64,000 nt of DNA. Origin: an uncultured Alphaproteobacteria bacterium. Lineage in GTDB: Bacteria > Pseudomonadota > Alphaproteobacteria > Micropepsales > Micropepsaceae. Position 1 is the stretch's first letter; the number at the start of each line of letters is the position of its first letter. The notes beneath the pieces were generated by a model, which was given only the letters and a program-made list of their open reading frames with translations, made no database searches and was not told the DNA's origin. The stretch covers positions 1 to 64,000 of the forward strand of contig CADECX010000013.1 in NCBI GenBank assembly GCA_902825865.1. Direction: 5' to 3'. Positions 51,301-58,949 of the stretch are shown piece after piece. A program made the translations under genes and the position numbers.

Positions 51301-51519
51301 ATGGTCATCGGCATGTCGCCCATGGCGCTGGGCCTGGGCGAAGGCGGCGAGCAGAATGCACCCCTGGGACGCGCCGTGATCGGCGGGCTGGTTTTCGCCA
51401 CCGGCGCCACCCTGTTGTTCGTACCGGTGGTGTTCAGCATTATTCACGAGCGCCATGCGGCGCGCCGGGCGAAGAGAGCGCCAGCTCCGCCCGGCCAGTC
51501 TGGAGAGGCTTATGCCTGA
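48328..51519 (+). CDS. RND efflux permease lacking the usual TM10 lysine
   Basis: A 1063-residue inner-membrane pump of the HAE1/AcrB class with 12 helices and two large periplasmic loops. The helix 4 acidic pair is present in GILVDDATVTIENI. The helix 10 segment reads MGVATANSILVISFAR, where AcrB-type pumps have a Lys in the same place (compare [14 protein letters not shown] in the pumps at 58950 and 62291). The proton relay must therefore differ from AcrB. It precedes its adaptor gene, an unusual order, and no outer-membrane channel gene is close. Confidence 0.92.
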   Translation: MTWLVKVALDRPYTFIVMALMILIFGPLAALRTPTDIFPNIGIPVIGVAFNYAGLSPDEMGARIVASYERFLSNNVNDVEHSESQSMPGLGIIKIYFQPNVDIRLATAQVTSSSQTSVRMMPQGTQPPFIINYSASTVPVLQMAFSSSSMSEQQVLDQSQNFARPRLTTVSGAAVPFSYGGKFRSIQIDLDPLAMQARGLSSADVQNAFANQNQIIPAGNIKIGSYQYVVKLNNAADTLETMNDMPVKTVNGGTVFLRDVAHVRDGNSVQQNIVHVDGARAVLSTVLKTGQTSTIDVVNGVKNLLPVLRTQLPEALKIDVLSDQSLFVKAAINGVAREGVIAACLTSLMILFFLGSWRSTVIIATSIPLAVLVALMGLWATGQTLNIMTLGGLALAVGILVDDATVTIENINWHLEQGKSVYDSIMDGARQITQPAFVSLLCICVAFVPMFSLKGVAGFLFVPMAMAVVFAMIASFILSRTLVPTLALYLLKLHSEEHAALGDNMFARLQKRFEKGFADTRERYRNLLALAMTKRRPFVFGFLGAVAVSMLLVPFLGQDFFPSVDSGQITLHARTPAGTRVEDTTQIVANIAREVRRVIPRSELATIVDNIGLNQSPTNMIYNNTGTVGLQDADMFITLKPGHGRTADYVRTLREKLPRIFPSVTFSFPPPDITSQILNFGAPAPLDVQVTGTDLDATEAYALRILREIKKVPGLVDARMQQSSSQPQLQVDADRGRMSQLGLTQRDVTNALATSLAGTSQTAPNFWLNPKNGVSYFMTAQTPEYKLSSLQALQNLPVTGPTGNSAQILGGLSNISRSQSRTLVTHYNIMPTIDLFATIQDRDLGAVSRDVQKVIDANKKFLPRGASVNLRGQVVTMNTAFSGLFYGLLAAVVLIYLLIVVNFQSWTDPFVIITALPAALAGIVWTLFATGTTLSVPALTGAIMCMGVATANSILVISFARERLAHHGDAMLAAVEAGFTRFRPVCMTALAMVIGMSPMALGLGEGGEQNAPLGRAVIGGLVFATGATLLFVPVVFSIIHERHAARRAKRAPAPPGQSGEAYA

Positions 51520-52696
51520 TAAAAATCACGACGCCGGGCCCAATGACCCAGCGCCGGTGGAGTTGCTGCGGCATGAGACGCCGCCCGGGCTGAAGCGCTG
51601 GGGGAAGATGGCGCTCGCCGCGGCGGTGGTGATCGCGGTTGTGGGCATAGGCTGGCGTTGGTGGCAGGCCCATACCACCGCGGTCTGGACCGATGATCAG
51701 GCGATACCGACGGTTCAGATCATCAAGGCCGAAACGAATATGAAGGGCGGCGTGATCAACCTTCCCGGCGAAGTGCAGGCATTCACCACGGCCCCGATCT
51801 ATGCCCAGGTCACCGGCTATGTGAGAAAATGGTATTTCGATATCGGCGCAACGGTGAAAAAAGGCCAGCTGCTGGCCGAGCTCGATACGCCCAATCTCGT
51901 GGGCCAATCGGAACAAGCAAGGGCCAATCTGGTCAACGCCCAGGCGGCGCAAAGACTCTCCGCCGCCACGGCCCAGCGTTTCGACGCCCTGTTCGCGCAA
52001 GGCGCGATCTCGCGCCAGGACAAGGAAGAAAAGGACGCCGATCTCTCCGCCAAGAACGCCGCCGTCGCGGCTGCTCAGGCCAGCCTCTACAGCGTGTCCA
52101 GCCAGGAAAACTTCCGCCGCCTGTTGGCGCCCTTTGACGGCGTGGTCACCAGCCGCGCGGTTGATGTCGGCGCCCTGGTGACGGTGGGCAACAATGCCAC
52201 GCCTTTGTTCACCGTGTCCGATCTAAGCCGCCTGCGCATCTATGTGCGGGTGCCGCAGAATTACGCCCCCCATATCCGGCCCGATATGACGGTCAGCTTC
52301 ATGGTGCCGCAGTATCCAGGCCGCACCTTCAACGCCTCTCTGGTGGCCAGCGCCGGCGCGGTTGCCGCCGCCACCGGCACCGTGCTGGTGCAGTTCGGCC
52401 TGGACAATAAGGACGGCACCTTGCAGCCCGGCACCTATGCTGAAGTGAAGTTCCCCCTGCCGCCCGGAGCCAACGGTATCCAGCTGCCCGCTACCGCCCT
52501 GATGTTCCGCGACGAAGGCATGCAGGTCGCCACCGTGGACGCAACCAATCACGTCAAACTCAAGACCATCATGATTTCCCGCGATATGGGGGCGGCTGTG
52601 GACATAGGCAGCGGCATCACGCCCCAGGACCGCATCATCGACAATCCAAACGATGCGCTCCAGGACGGCGACGAAGTCCGCATCGCGAGCAAGTAG
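51512..52696 (+). CDS. RND efflux periplasmic adaptor (membrane fusion protein)
   Basis: A 394-residue adaptor with a single N-terminal membrane anchor (about 33-53), a split lipoyl/barrel-sandwich domain (TAPIYAQVTGYVRKWYFDIG and FRRLLAPFDGVVTSRAVDVG), a coiled-coil hairpin in between, and a beta-barrel and membrane-proximal domain. It links the permease to an outer-membrane channel. It overlaps the permease stop by 8 nt with GGAGAGG upstream. Confidence 0.92.
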   Translation: MPDKNHDAGPNDPAPVELLRHETPPGLKRWGKMALAAAVVIAVVGIGWRWWQAHTTAVWTDDQAIPTVQIIKAETNMKGGVINLPGEVQAFTTAPIYAQVTGYVRKWYFDIGATVKKGQLLAELDTPNLVGQSEQARANLVNAQAAQRLSAATAQRFDALFAQGAISRQDKEEKDADLSAKNAAVAAAQASLYSVSSQENFRRLLAPFDGVVTSRAVDVGALVTVGNNATPLFTVSDLSRLRIYVRVPQNYAPHIRPDMTVSFMVPQYPGRTFNASLVASAGAVAAATGTVLVQFGLDNKDGTLQPGTYAEVKFPLPPGANGIQLPATALMFRDEGMQVATVDATNHVKLKTIMISRDMGAAVDIGSGITPQDRIIDNPNDALQDGDEVRIASK

Positions 52697-52744
52697 CGGC
52701 GGCCCCGGCCCTCGGGTATAAAGGCGGCCACGCCCGAGGAAACC

Positions 52745-53257
52745 ATGCGCGCCTTGAAAGTTCTGACGTTGGTTATGATGCCCCTGGGCCTGGCCATCTG
52801 CGACCAGGGCCGGGCTGATGCGGCCGCAGCCATGCCGGGCGTTGTCGGCGCCGCCTATGACACCTCCGCCGAGGCCAACGCCCGCTTTCTGGCCGATTAT
52901 GCCACGCGTCCCGATGTGAAGAAGTTGCCCGACGGACTGATGTACCGGGTCCTGAAATCGGGCACTGGCCCCCAGCCCCAGAAAAACAGCGATGTGGCGA
53001 CGGTCTATTACAAGGGCTGGCTGATCAGCGGAAAAGTCTTCGACCAGACCAAGCCGGAAGAGCCTGCTCCACTGCTGGTCGGCGGCGTGATCGCCGGATG
53101 GACCGAAGCCCTGAAGCTGATGAAAACTGGCGACACCTGGGAGATGGTGATCCCCTCCGACCTTGCCTATGGCAGCGACGGTTTTGCCGACAAGATACCG
53201 CCGGACCAGACTCTCGTCTTCCTCGTCGCGCTGGCGAAAGTCGAATACGGGCCGTAG
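52745..53257 (+). CDS. FKBP-type peptidyl-prolyl isomerase, copy 1
   Basis: A 170-residue exported protein. The signal ends near residue 24; LAIC has Ile rather than Gly, Ala or Ser before Cys, so lipid attachment is doubtful. Residues 45-60 (ARFLADYATRPDVKKLPDGL) and the FKBP domain (VATVYYKGWLISGKVFDQT, GVIAGWTEALKLMKTGDTWE, IPSDLAYGSDGF, PDQTLVFLVALAKVE) match periplasmic FKBPs that catalyse proline isomerisation during folding. It is a tandem copy of the next gene. Confidence 0.92.
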   Translation: MRALKVLTLVMMPLGLAICDQGRADAAAAMPGVVGAAYDTSAEANARFLADYATRPDVKKLPDGLMYRVLKSGTGPQPQKNSDVATVYYKGWLISGKVFDQTKPEEPAPLLVGGVIAGWTEALKLMKTGDTWEMVIPSDLAYGSDGFADKIPPDQTLVFLVALAKVEYGP

Positions 53258-53307
53258 CTGGCCAATCCGTTTGTGCCTATAAGACAAACTCCAAATCGGA
53301 GAAGACG

Positions 53308-53811
53308 ATGCGCATTCTGAAAGTACTGCTGCTGGCGCCGCTGCTGGTTCTGACCGCCTGCGACCAGAAGAAGTCCGATACCGCCGGCGCTGGGGTGGCG
53401 AGCGCCACCTATGACACTTCGCCGGAGGCCAATGCGCGCTTCCTGGCCGATTATGCGGCGCGTCCCGGCGTCACCAAGCTTCCGGACGGGTTGATGTACA
53501 GGGTGCTGAAGGCCGGCAACGGCCCGCAACTGCAAAAGGAAAGCGACCTGGTGACGGTCTATTACAAAGGCAGCCTGATCGACGGTAAAGTCTTCGACCA
53601 GACCAAGCCGGAGGAACCCGCGCAGTTTCCGGCCGGAAGGCTGATCCCCGGCTGGGTCGAGGTGCTGAAATTGATGAAGACCGGCGACGAATGGGAAATC
53701 GCGATCCCGGCCGAGCTGGGCTATGGCGCCGAAGGCGCCGGCGATGCGATCCCGCCGAACCAGACCTTGGTCTTCACCATGACCTTGCTGAAGGTCGAAT
53801 CCGCGCCGTAA
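53308..53811 (+). CDS. FKBP-type peptidyl-prolyl isomerase, copy 2 (lipoprotein)
   Basis: A 167-residue lipoprotein with an intact lipobox (LVLTAC at about 13-18) and an FKBP domain (VTVYYKGSLIDGKVFDQTK, LIPGWVEVLKLMKTGDEWEI, IPAELGYGAEGAGDAIPPNQ). It closely resembles the preceding gene, so a local duplication is likely. CGGAGAAGACG precedes the ATG at 53308. Confidence 0.93.
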   Translation: MRILKVLLLAPLLVLTACDQKKSDTAGAGVASATYDTSPEANARFLADYAARPGVTKLPDGLMYRVLKAGNGPQLQKESDLVTVYYKGSLIDGKVFDQTKPEEPAQFPAGRLIPGWVEVLKLMKTGDEWEIAIPAELGYGAEGAGDAIPPNQTLVFTMTLLKVESAP

Positions 53812-53813
53812 TC

Positions 53814-53930
53814 GATTGCCCCCATCTGTCGGCCTACGCGGGCAAGCCCGCAGGCCGCCGTTCGGCCAACTTGGCCGTTGGCCTCACTCCCCTGCTATGG
53901 GCGCTTCGCGCCGCGGGGGAAGAAAGCTGG
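53814..53930. repeat. Palindromic intergenic repeat (family A, copy 3)
   Basis: Hairpins GCGGGC-AA-GCCCGC, GGCCAAC-TTGGCC-GTTGGCC and GGCGC-TTC-GCGCC, within the frame GCCGTTCGG...GGCCTCACTCC. The middle hairpin has the same TTGGCC loop as the copy at 40771-40890. It fills the gap between the convergent FKBP and TonB receptor genes. Confidence 0.6.
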
Positions 53931-54007
53931 TGATTGCTGAAGGTCGCCCGGCGGCTGCGCTGCCGGGCTCGAGATTTCTGGAACTGCCACTACCGTCGTC
54001 GGAGTGC

Positions 54008-56698
54008 TTAGAACTTGTAGCCCAGCGTGATGCCCGTCATGCGCGGCGCCAGCGGGACGCATTGCAGCACGCCCGACGTGCCCGGAGAACCGAAGGTGCC
54101 TTGGGGGGCTGAGTTCAGCACGCCGTTATATTCCGGCAAGCAGGCCTTGGTGTTGGCGACATTGTTCATGAAGATCGCCAGATCGGCACCCATGTGCCCC
54201 ATATCGGTGAATTCCAGACGGAAGTTGAGCAGCCCATAGGCGAAACTGCGCTGGCTTGGGTGGAAGGCGCGCATATCCGCCAGATAGCGGCTTTGCCAGT
54301 AATAATGCGCCGTGAACACGGTATCGCCCAGCGGCAACCCGCCCAGATCGGTGCCGAAATTGACGGTGGCGGTTTCGTTGGTCTGCCAGGTCGGGACCGG
54401 AATCGGCGTGCCCGACAGGTTGGTCCCGCTGCTCGGCTGCAGATAGCCGGGCGGCACCAGGAAGCTGAAGTCGGTATAGCGCGGGTCGATATAGCTGCCC
54501 GCGGTGCTGAGGGTCAGCCAGTCGAAAGGCAACAGCGTGAATTCCCATTCCACGCCACGGATCTTGGCGGACTTGGCATTCAGCGTGACGTTCTCGTTGA
54601 GAAAGCCGACGCAGTTGCCGGCATTGAACTGGGTTTGCGTGCAGGCCCCGCCGCCGATGGCGGTGGCCAAGGTCACGTTGGGCACCTGCTGCTGTACCTG
54701 GATATTGTGATAGCTGGTTTCATACAGCGCCAGGTTGGTGCGCAGCGGCATGCCTGCCACTTCCCAATCCGACTTCACGCCGATCTCATAGTCCAGCACG
54801 TTTTCCGGCAGTGCGGTCAGGGCGGCGATATTCTGCGCCTGGGTATTGATGCCGCCGGAGCGATAGCCCGAGCGCATGGTGGCATAGACCATGGTGCCTT
54901 CCCACAGGTCGTGATCCAGCGCCAAGGTCCAGGTCGGCTTGTGATAGCTCTTGTTGATGTCCACCGAGCATTGCGTCAGGGGCAGGGTCGCGCCATTGGG
55001 ATTGGTGAGCAGGCAGACATTACTCTGACCCGAATAGCTGATGCCGTTATAGACAAAGGGGGTGGGATTGAAGACCGCATTGGTCAGGGTGGCGTTGAGC
55101 GCGGGCGTTGTGGGGGTACGGACCTGTTGGCTGGCAAGATGCGCGGAGCGCTCGTCATAAGTATAGCGCACGCCGGCGGTGAAACGCGTATCGGACCAAA
55201 TGCTGTAGGTCGCCTGGGCATAAGCGGCATAAGACGTGTTCAGCTCGCTGTTGTTGCTCCAGTCGGTAATGCTGAACTGCCTGCCCGCGACTGCCTGGGG
55301 CGGCCCGGCGGCCGAAGGCAGGAACTGATACAGGAAGCCGCCGTCATTGGGGCTCTGTTCCTTGAAAAAGAACAAGCCGGTTGTCCATTGCAGCTTGTTG
55401 TCAAAGCTTTTGCCGTTGACGGTAAGCTCCGTCTGCCAGGAATGATAATTCGGGAATTTATACTTGTAGGTGTTGCTTTCGAAAGGCAGTCCGCGGCTGA
55501 CGGCGGTTCCGACACTGTTGAAGGTGCGATAGCCGGCCATCAGGCGCACATCGATATCGCCGAATTGCTTGTTGGCGGTGGCCGAATAGGTCCCGTAATT
55601 GCCGTTGCTGAGATTGGAGACGTCCTGCTCGGCCGACCAGAAACTGTAATTCTGCTGACGCAGCACCGACGCCAGGATCGCGTTATAGGCCTGCGGCGCG
55701 GGATTGGGATTGGACACGCCGGACGCGCTCGAGGTCAGATAGTAAGGCTGCATGACCTGGCCGCGCAGGTCGGTGAACGGAAGACAGGTGACCGGAATGT
55801 TGCAGATCGAAGTGCGGCCGGCAGACGGCACCGTGCCCACGAAGTATCCCAGGTCGTGATAGGTCGAGCCGGTGTAATGTTCGGAAGAAATGTCGGCGCG
55901 CACCAGCAGACTGAAGGTGTCATCCGGCTGCCATTTTGCCGAGAAGACACCCGCCAGCTTCTTGAAGCCCATCGCGGCCTGGTTGTTGCGCTGGCCTGAC
56001 ACGGGATCGAAAAAATAGTTGCCGATATAGCCCTTCTGGTTTTCCGAATTCAGCGCCACGCGCACGAACAAGGTATCGTCCAGCGGCACATTGATGGCGC
56101 CCTGCAGGCCGGCGCGGGCATAGTCGCCCAGAGTGGCCTGGACATAGCCGCCGAACTCGGGCTCCGGCTCGCGGCTGTTGTAGAGAATGGCGCCGCCGGT
56201 GGAATTGCGGCCCACCAAAGTGCCCTGCGGGCCTTTGAGCACGGCGACATTGTCCAGGTCGAACAGCGAGCCCGTCAGGCCCAGGGCGCGGGCGTAATAA
56301 ACGCCGTCCTTGTAGACGGCCGAGGCGGTGTCGAAGGCAAGGCCGGGATTGCCGCCGCCGCCCGGGGCGTCGAAATTGCGCTGGCCACGGATGGTGACGT
56401 TGAGCACGTCCTGGCGGAAGGAGGTGGGCGCGATATAGACCGAGGGGCTGACATATTTCAGGTCCTCGATGGTCTTGACGCTTAGCTTGTCCAGATCGGC
56501 CTGGGTAAGCGCGGTGATGGAAATCGGCACCACCTGCTGGTCTTCCTGGCGCTTGCGGGCGCTGACGACCACACTTTCCAAGCCCATTTGAGCGGTGGTA
56601 TCGGAGGAATTGGGGTTGACCTCGCCTTGCGCGAAAACCGGCCCCGCCGGAATCAGGCTGGCCGTTGCCAAAAGAGCCGCAAGCAGGCGATTGGACAT
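54008..56698 (-). CDS. TonB-dependent outer-membrane receptor
   Basis: An 896-residue receptor with signal peptide 1-23. The plug starts with LESVVVSARKRQEDQQVVPI and includes VLNVTIRGQRNFDAPGGGGN, DGVYYARALGLTGSLFDLDN and VLKGPQGTLVGRNSTGGAIL; a 22-strand barrel ends with RMTGITLGYKF. The group is large in saprophytic alphaproteobacteria and carries plant- or carbon-derived substrates in the presence of TonB; the ligand is unknown. GGGGAATATC precedes the ATG, within a triple tandem repeat. Confidence 0.93.
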   Translation of the reverse strand: MSNRLLAALLATASLIPAGPVFAQGEVNPNSSDTTAQMGLESVVVSARKRQEDQQVVPISITALTQADLDKLSVKTIEDLKYVSPSVYIAPTSFRQDVLNVTIRGQRNFDAPGGGGNPGLAFDTASAVYKDGVYYARALGLTGSLFDLDNVAVLKGPQGTLVGRNSTGGAILYNSREPEPEFGGYVQATLGDYARAGLQGAINVPLDDTLFVRVALNSENQKGYIGNYFFDPVSGQRNNQAAMGFKKLAGVFSAKWQPDDTFSLLVRADISSEHYTGSTYHDLGYFVGTVPSAGRTSICNIPVTCLPFTDLRGQVMQPYYLTSSASGVSNPNPAPQAYNAILASVLRQQNYSFWSAEQDVSNLSNGNYGTYSATANKQFGDIDVRLMAGYRTFNSVGTAVSRGLPFESNTYKYKFPNYHSWQTELTVNGKSFDNKLQWTTGLFFFKEQSPNDGGFLYQFLPSAAGPPQAVAGRQFSITDWSNNSELNTSYAAYAQATYSIWSDTRFTAGVRYTYDERSAHLASQQVRTPTTPALNATLTNAVFNPTPFVYNGISYSGQSNVCLLTNPNGATLPLTQCSVDINKSYHKPTWTLALDHDLWEGTMVYATMRSGYRSGGINTQAQNIAALTALPENVLDYEIGVKSDWEVAGMPLRTNLALYETSYHNIQVQQQVPNVTLATAIGGGACTQTQFNAGNCVGFLNENVTLNAKSAKIRGVEWEFTLLPFDWLTLSTAGSYIDPRYTDFSFLVPPGYLQPSSGTNLSGTPIPVPTWQTNETATVNFGTDLGGLPLGDTVFTAHYYWQSRYLADMRAFHPSQRSFAYGLLNFRLEFTDMGHMGADLAIFMNNVANTKACLPEYNGVLNSAPQGTFGSPGTSGVLQCVPLAPRMTGITLGYKF

Positions 56699-56701
56699 GA
56701 T

Positions 56702-56733
56702 ATTCCCCTGAATATTCCCTGATTATTCCCTGG
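56702..56733. repeat. Triple ~11-bp tandem repeat at the receptor ribosome binding site
   Basis: ATTCCCcTGA, ATTCCCTGA and ATTCCCTGG at 56702-56711, 56714-56722 and 56725-56733. On the minus strand these read as three CAGGGAAT units, the last being the ribosome binding site of the TonB receptor gene. Confidence 0.6.
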
Positions 56734-56911
56734 GCGGCGCCAGCCTGGACGCTTTTTCATCGCCCTATGCCGCTTAAAATCGCAGGATGCTCTAACGGAA
56801 ATGCCACAGCGGATAAAGGCGATGTGACGGGCTAGCGCCAAATCGGGAAAATTTCCCTATAAGACGCCAAGGCTTATCCGGCCCGCCAACCACAAGAACC
56901 AAGAGGAAAAG

Positions 56912-57652
56912 ATGACGAAAATCGCAATGATCACCGGCGCTGGCAGCGGCGTGGGGCGGGCTGTCGCCCAAGCGCTGGCGAACCAGGACTGGCGGCTTGC
57001 GCTGGTGGGCCGCAAGCGCGAGGCGCTGGAGGAAACCGCCAAGAGCCTTTCAGGCGACCATTTGATAGCGCCCGCCGATGTCGGCGATCCGGCTGCCGTC
57101 AAAGGGGTCTTCGCCCAGATCAAGGACAAGTTCGGCCGCCTGGACATGTTGTTCAACAATGCCGGCATGGGCACCCCCGCCATTCCGGTCGAGGACCTCA
57201 GCTTTGAGCAGTGGCAGGCCATTGTGGGGGTCAACCTGACCGGCGCCTTTCTCTGTACCCAGGAGGCGATCCGGATGATGAAAGCCCAGACCCCGCGTGG
57301 CGGCCGCATCATCAACAATGGCTCGATCAGCGCCGACCGGCCCCGGCCCCATAGCGCCCCCTATACCGCCACAAAGCACGCCATAACCGGCCTGACCAAA
57401 TCGACCATCCTGGACGGCAGGCCTTTCGACATCACGGCGGGCCAGATCGATATCGGCAACGCCGCCACCGAAATGACCCAGCGCATGACCCAGGGGGTGC
57501 TCCAGCCCGACGGCAAGTTGGCGGTGGAACCCCGTATGGATGTGAACCATGTGGCGCAGGCGGTGGCCTACATGGCGGGGCTGCCACTGGAATCCAACGT
57601 GCCCTTCATGACCGTGATGGCGACCAAAATGCCCCTTTTCGGTCGGGGATAA
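56912..57652 (+). CDS. Short-chain dehydrogenase/reductase
   Basis: A 246-residue classical SDR: cofactor motif TGAGSGVG at about 8-15, NNAG at about 81-84, catalytic Ser in GSISAD, and YTATK catalytic Tyr/Lys near residue 151. The Arg in GRKREAL after the second strand suggests NADP(H). The substrate is unknown. AGAGGAAAAG precedes the ATG. It diverges from the TonB receptor gene. Confidence 0.93.
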   Translation: MTKIAMITGAGSGVGRAVAQALANQDWRLALVGRKREALEETAKSLSGDHLIAPADVGDPAAVKGVFAQIKDKFGRLDMLFNNAGMGTPAIPVEDLSFEQWQAIVGVNLTGAFLCTQEAIRMMKAQTPRGGRIINNGSISADRPRPHSAPYTATKHAITGLTKSTILDGRPFDITAGQIDIGNAATEMTQRMTQGVLQPDGKLAVEPRMDVNHVAQAVAYMAGLPLESNVPFMTVMATKMPLFGRG

Positions 57653-57764
57653 TTCGCAGCCCCGGGCGGCGAAAAATGACCCTTTTTTAGGCGTCGGCCA
57701 CGGAGCGTTTTGTCTTCCACGCCGTTTTCACTTCCAAGCCGCATGGGCAAGTCGGAAGGGAAAA

Positions 57765-57989
57765 ATGCGCGCCTGTTTTCTGGGACAAAATATCTGCGGT
57801 TTGGGCTTTGGCGTCGCGACCCTGCGCACACCCCCTTTGGTCATGGACCATCCGGCCACGGAATTGCCGCCAGGACCGCAGTCAGCGGAAACATTGTTGA
57901 CGGTTGGTCAATATGTCGGCCCATCGCCGGCCCTGGTGCCTTTTGGCGACACACAAGCTGTAGCAAATTCGCCACGGCCGTTGGCCTGA
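57765..57989 (+). CDS. Doubtful small frame between SDR and mlaA
   Basis: A 74-residue frame with a good ribosome binding site (GGAAGGGAAAAA) but no family, no signal peptide and a Pro/Thr-rich composition. It is the only candidate gene in the 523-bp gap 57653-58175, which must also hold the mlaA promoter. Codon use is mixed, so it may be chance. Confidence 0.22.
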   Translation: MRACFLGQNICGLGFGVATLRTPPLVMDHPATELPPGPQSAETLLTVGQYVGPSPALVPFGDTQAVANSPRPLA

Positions 57990-58175
57990 TCCAAGATATG
58001 GTCCGACCGTACAACTGTCGACATTGTGTGTTTTTTGCCCTGCCAACAGGGGCAGTCCGCCGCAGGGGACGAATTTCGGAACCCCTTGTGCGACAAGGGA
58101 CGAATACCGATATTTCGGATTAACTTCTTCTCACCGGTAACGGTTATTTATTCAACCTCTGGTATTTGGACGGGC

Positions 58176-58901
58176 ATGAAATTCTCGATACCGGTGATTT
58201 CGGCGCTTGCTGTGAGCGTGATGTTGGGTGCCTGCAGCACCCCCAGCGCGGATTCGCTTGCCCAGAACGATCCCTGGGAAAAGACCAACCGCGATATCTT
58301 CGATTTCGACGTGCGGGTGGATCACGCCGTGGCCCGCCCCATCGCCAAGGGTTATCGCACCGTGGTGCCCGAGCCGGTACGCGACGGCATCCACAATGCT
58401 TTGACCAACCTGAACTCCCCGGTGGTGCTGGCCAATGACGTGCTGCAGGGTGACGGCGACAAGGCCGCGAACACCGCCGGCCGCATCGTGATCAATTCCA
58501 CTGTCGGCATCGGCGGACTGATCGACGTCGCCAGCCGGATCGGCATTCCCGGCCATGACAATGATTTCGGCATCACCCTGGGCAAGAACGGCGTGGCCGA
58601 AGGCTCATACCTGGTGCTGCCCTTTGCCGGCCCCAAGCCGCCTCGCGACCTTTTGGGCACCGTGGTCGACCAGGCCTTCGATCCGCTGACCTATGTACAA
58701 TTCCATGGCAAGGACACCTGGATGGTGGTGAAGTTCGGCGTCGCCATTGTCGACAGCCGCACCTCACAGCTGGACGCGATTGAATCGATCGAGCGTTCGT
58801 CCATCGACTTCTACGCGACCACCCGCAATCTGTATCGCCAAAGCCGCAATGCCCAGATCAATGAAGGCAGAGCCGGCGCGGACGATCTGCCCAATCTGTA
58901 A
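58176..58901 (+). CDS. mlaA: MlaA/VacJ-family lipoprotein
   Basis: A 241-residue outer-membrane lipoprotein with lipobox MLGAC (about 16-20). Family marks are DPWEKTNRDIFDFDVRVDHA, VARPIAKGYRTVVPEPVRDG, INSTVGIGGLIDVASRIGIP, DNDFGITLGKNGVAEGSYLV and LPFAGPKPPRDLLGTVVDQA. MlaA removes misplaced phospholipids from the outer leaflet and passes them to the Mla pathway. The rest of the Mla genes are not in the window. The ATG at 58176 begins the signal peptide. Confidence 0.94.
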   Translation: MKFSIPVISALAVSVMLGACSTPSADSLAQNDPWEKTNRDIFDFDVRVDHAVARPIAKGYRTVVPEPVRDGIHNALTNLNSPVVLANDVLQGDGDKAANTAGRIVINSTVGIGGLIDVASRIGIPGHDNDFGITLGKNGVAEGSYLVLPFAGPKPPRDLLGTVVDQAFDPLTYVQFHGKDTWMVVKFGVAIVDSRTSQLDAIESIERSSIDFYATTRNLYRQSRNAQINEGRAGADDLPNL

Positions 58902-58949
58902 TTTCTGAATTGCGTAAGTGCGGCGTGACCGGCTTGCGGGGAAAGCCTT

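Noticed and set aside
53814..53930. CRISPR-like array
   Set aside because: The hairpins have different sequences and no constant repeat-spacer spacing; they fit a REP-type element.
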